From: Boswellia sacra
Taxonomy: Eukaryota > Streptophyta > Magnoliopsida > Sapindales > Burseraceae
Assembly (NCBI GenBank): GCA_013180625.2
Contig: SNVD02015981.1
Coordinates: 558,001 to 622,000 of the forward strand
Reading direction: 5' to 3'
Length of the DNA: 64,000 bases
The notes under the pieces are model-generated. The model had not been told where the DNA came from. It saw only the letters and a program-made list of their open reading frames with translations, and searched no databases. Position 1 is the first letter of the stretch. Every line of letters begins with the position of its first letter. A program made the position numbers and the translations under genes. Below, one piece after another: positions 60,841 through 64,000 of this stretch.

Positions 60841-61861
60841 TCTGAATCTCTATTTGTAATCTTTCTTGTCTTTTATTTTATTTGTAGTTTTTTATTTTAC
60901 GTGTCTTTCAGGTCGTCTCTTTTGAATAACTGAAGCTTCAGGTAATATCTCCTATACTTTATCTCTCTACATTTAAACATTGATGACAATGTTTCATTTG
61001 GTTGGGGGGGAAGGATAGTACACACAAGTGTGTCTTAAATTTTCTTTTTCTTTTTTAAAAAAAATGACTTAGTAATTAGATTTAGAGTGTAGTGTAAGGA
61101 GTTCAAATCCTCTTGAGACGCATTCTGGGTCAGGAACATCAGAGTAAAGAGGGTCATTTTGAACTCTTGAAACCTATTCGGCTAATTTGTCATTTTGTTT
61201 TGATTTTGCACTTTTGAAGACTCATTTTAGCTAACTTGATATTATTTAGTTTTGATTTTTGAATTTTATAATGAGGATGTCTTATTCACTTCACTTTGAA
61301 TTATTCAAATCTATGAACTCTCACAACCTTATCATTTAATAAACTGTTTGCTCATGAACTCATTAAGCAAGTATTCATGAGCTTTTCTTCACACACACAC
61401 ACACACATACTTTGATGTATGATTATGGGTTGCAAAATGAAATATTGCAATATTTGAGTTCTTTTGTTTTGTTTAAGATAAAACAACAAAAGGAAGGGGA
61501 AAGTAAAAAAAAAAAAAAAGGAGAGAAAGAGAGAGGAAGAAAAAAGTGAAAGAAAAAAAATTATAAATAAGTTTGGTCTCGTAGTCTCTTTAATTCGAAC
61601 AATTAAGCCCAATGGGTGCCTCAACACCTAATACCCTAAGACTAACTAGTTTGGGAGCTATTGGCCCAAAGCTCGTTACACAGATTAAGGAGAAAGCTTA
61701 ATGGGATTGAACATTGCACTAAGATTCTAAGCAATAATAAAGCATTGACAACCCGAGTCGTTAAGCTCGTAGGGGTGTCTTAACACTTAATACTTTAAGG
61801 CCAACTGATCTAGGAGTCATTAGTCTAAAGCTTGCTATACGAGTTAAAGATGCATTGTTTT

Positions 61862-61901
<40 letters not shown>

Positions 61902-62201
61902 ATGATGAATGAATGCCCCCTACCTAAGGATGTTAGCCTTAACAAATATTAGAACTGATAAAAGTTCTTTCTAATAAGCCCCATAGTCACGTGTCGACTG
62001 AGCACAAAAAGAATGTTTGTTAATATCTTGACTGAAGGGTACATGAGTCTTTTAGAAAAAAGAAAAAAATTGGTTGAGAGTTTGTTTATTTGAATAGAAT
62101 CAATGAGAGTGCAATAATGATCACCTTGGATGGAAAATTCTATAAATCACTTCTAAATAATAACTCCTTAATTGCTAGGGACTATAAGCTGGTTAGGGGT
62201 G
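60841..62201. other. Athila-like 3' internal region
   Basis: A G-run (TTGGTTGGGGGGGAAGG, about 61001-61017) after a GATGACAATG word resembles a motif often seen in plant gypsy elements. Two diverged copies of a segment of about 100 bp (about 61600-61695 and 61755-61855) share TTAATAC/CTAATAC, CTAAGACTAACT-type and AAAGCT(C/T)G words. Microsatellites: (AC)n at about 61391-61407 and (TG)n(TA)n at about 61867-61904. No gene is visible. Confidence 0.55.
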
Positions 62202-63744
62202 TGATGAACACTTAAATATATATGTTTAATAAGAGCTTAATTCATCATATTACATTAATAATATTATTAAATTCCTCAATTTAAGCATATTTGTAGTATT
62301 TGCATCTTTTGAATTAGCTTTATCTTAATTTCAGTTTTTGTTGCAGGTTTGATAAAGCATAACTTTCTATTTATAGATCAGAATGGTGCAAATCTTGATC
62401 CGTTGAAAAGTTGATTAAATTATGTACAATATCTTATTCATAAGCATCATCAAGTTCGGGCTCTTAGCAGACCAAAAATGGGCTTGAAGTGAATACATCC
62501 GTAGTTTCAACCCAGCTTGACTATGCCCCCGTATCTTGACCATATCTCTTGATATAAGTATCTAAATCGTATGAATTAAGATGTTCTAGAAAGCTAAGAG
62601 AAATATCTATAACTTTCATGAAGATATATGATCAAAATTCTAGATAATTCAGTGCCAAAATCGGTGGTCAAACTCGGTGCTCAAACTCGGTGCACATGAT
62701 GATCCAAATTATCAACAAGATATTTTACAATTGTCCCTTTATAATTTGACAAGTTTGCCCATGAATGTATCTATAAATAGAGGTGCCTTGTGACCCATTA
62801 AGTCATCTTGGCCTTGACTGGGATCTCTTATTATTGTATTTTCTCTCTTATGTTTTGTTCTCTTAATGTTATTAATAAATCATTTTCCTTTTACAATTTA
62901 TTTTCTTTTTTGCATAAAGTCTTGCTAAATTCTCTTTTGCTAAGGTGAAAGGGTAAAACCCTTGATATGAGAATAAAGATTTTCGGACCCTTGATATGTG
63001 ATTAATAATCATAATTTTGTGTTGTTTATTTTATATGTTTTATATTTATTTTCTTAATCAATTTTGACACCACTCATAAAGTAGAGGTCTTAATACATTG
63101 TAGACAATCTTTGGCACATCAAATACTGGGATCCTTTCTAGATATCGTAAGGTTCTTCCTTAACGACACAAGTCTAGTTAGGAACCTTGATTTGTTGTAG
63201 ACATATGGTGATTGGCACATTGGATACTTGAACCCATTTACAAAAAGTGGTATAAATATTAATAACGAAACAAATATAATTCATATGACTAAAATGGGCT
63301 TAAATGACATATCTTCTGATTGGAACCTCCTTGATGTGTGTATTCTAATTGAGTTATAATTGGGTTATGTATCCTTATTTGATGTATCAAGGGCAGATCC
63401 TCTAACCTTAGCTTTTATTATTATTGTGTCAATTTCTCTTACTTGTGTATTTTAAGTATTCTTGTTTACTACTTATGAACTTGTTCATTTATTCGCTATG
63501 GTAGGTTCTACCTCCTATTTCTAGGATGGTTTTACCACCTTTGAATGGTTGGTAGTACCGCCTACTATCTTTACTTATAGTTGTTGATATTATCTTGTCA
63601 TTTCTTTGAACTATTCATATCATATTTCTCGTTCTATATTTTGTAGCGTTAAATCTCCTTCCTCGTGGATAGATCCTAGTCTTACCAAGTTTATTACTTC
63701 GACACTCCTATACTTGGGAGATAATCCTATTTTTGGATGTGTCA
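62202..63744 (+). repeat. 3' LTR of the Athila-like element
   Basis: Counterpart of 52190-53740, starting TGATGAACACTTAAATA and ending GATGTGTCA. Confidence 0.93.
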
Positions 63745-63789
63745 TATGTCTTATTCTTATACTAATTCATAAAAAGCATAATATATACC

Positions 63790-64000
63790 TTAAAAAATTT
63801 CCTCAATTGATGACTAGTGATGCCATTCGAAGCGTGATCAAATGAAGGAGAAGTATCATCTCCTTTGAAATCTTTAGCATTGCTTGTAACACCTCATGAA
63901 AATATTTGTGTATTGTTTCACCCAAGTATTGAAATCGATTTTTAATAAATTGACTTTGAAGATTATGGCTTATTTTCACTAAGAACATTGCCATTTTCTC
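63790..64000 (-). pseudogene. PIF/Harbinger transposase, N-terminal exon
   Basis: Runs in from beyond the window end. It reads MFLVKISHNLQSQFIKNRFQ, then LGETIHKYFHEVLQAMLKIS, the helix-turn-helix-like region that precedes the DDE domain in PIF/HARBI1-like transposases. On the - strand, after a frame change, an exon end resembling RKFFK is followed by a GTATAT donor near 63790. The next exon is at 52125, across the gypsy insertion. Confidence 0.8.

Larger units (their letters stand above)
52190..63744 (+). mobile_element. Athila-like Ty3/gypsy element carrying a LOG-like ORF
   Basis: An 11.5-kb element with LTRs of about 1.55 kb (52190-53740 and 62202-63744). The flanks are TATAT (52185-52189) and TATGT (63745-63749), a 5-bp duplication with one change. 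The primer-binding site TGGCGTCGTTGCCGGGGA (53747-53764) matches Asp tRNA with one mismatch, which is typical of Athila. Gag, protease, RT, RNase H and integrase follow in gypsy order, all broken by stops. RT has FMDD at its catalytic motif, as Athila elements do. Between integrase and the 3' LTR lies a LOG-like frame. The LTRs differ at very roughly one base in ten over the first 200 bp, so the insertion is old. Confidence 0.92.

Overview
The window is nuclear DNA from a flowering plant, probably a eudicot. It is AT-rich, has intron-containing genes, many (AT)n microsatellites and layered transposable elements. I cannot name the genus. It holds one apparently intact host gene, a BEL1-like homeodomain (BLH1-type) transcription factor on the + strand at 12817-16219, in four exons that join into 731 codons. 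Nearly everything recognisable after it is a mobile element or a broken gene piece.

Layout. 1-12.8 kb is gene-free upstream DNA with one GC-rich, G-box-bearing island (4190-4620), a duplicated hairpin (7049-7218) and microsatellites. 12.8-16.2 kb is the BLH1-like gene, followed by a perfect hairpin and an (AT)27 tract. 17.536-30.227 kb is a Ty1/copia element (- strand, target duplication TGTAA). Its integrase region is split by a complete 7.4-kb CACTA transposon (20.282-27.729 kb, target duplication TTT). 30.2-34.2 kb carries broken pieces of two unrelated host genes, eIF4A (-) and a GH5 glucan 1,3-beta-glucosidase (+), around a GCACGA/TCGTGC repeat. 34.2-41.95 kb is a second copia element, Sirevirus-like (- strand). 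43.03-48.08 kb is a second CACTA-type element. 49.7-50.7 kb holds a MITE-like inverted-repeat element and a SINE with a 14-bp target duplication. 51.36 kb to the window end is a PIF/Harbinger transposase pseudogene (-) whose intron has been split by an 11.5-kb Athila-like Ty3/gypsy element (52.19-63.74 kb, + strand).

Gene capture by transposons stands out. The first CACTA element carries ten consecutive exons, with their introns, of an EDR2-type gene (START plus DUF1336 domains). It also carries the first two exons of an ESP1/CstF64-like gene and a DUF4218 remnant of its own transposase, all in the same orientation. A 22-bp fragment of one EDR2 exon is also pasted at the end of the DUF4218 remnant. 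The Athila-like element carries an intronless LONELY GUY (LOG, cytokinin-activating enzyme) reading frame between pol and the 3' LTR, where Athila elements usually have an env-like ORF. All these captured frames are now interrupted by stops, so in this copy they are relics. Intact relatives elsewhere in the genome would be of real interest.

All assignments come from reading the sequence and recalled family features; no search or alignment program was run.
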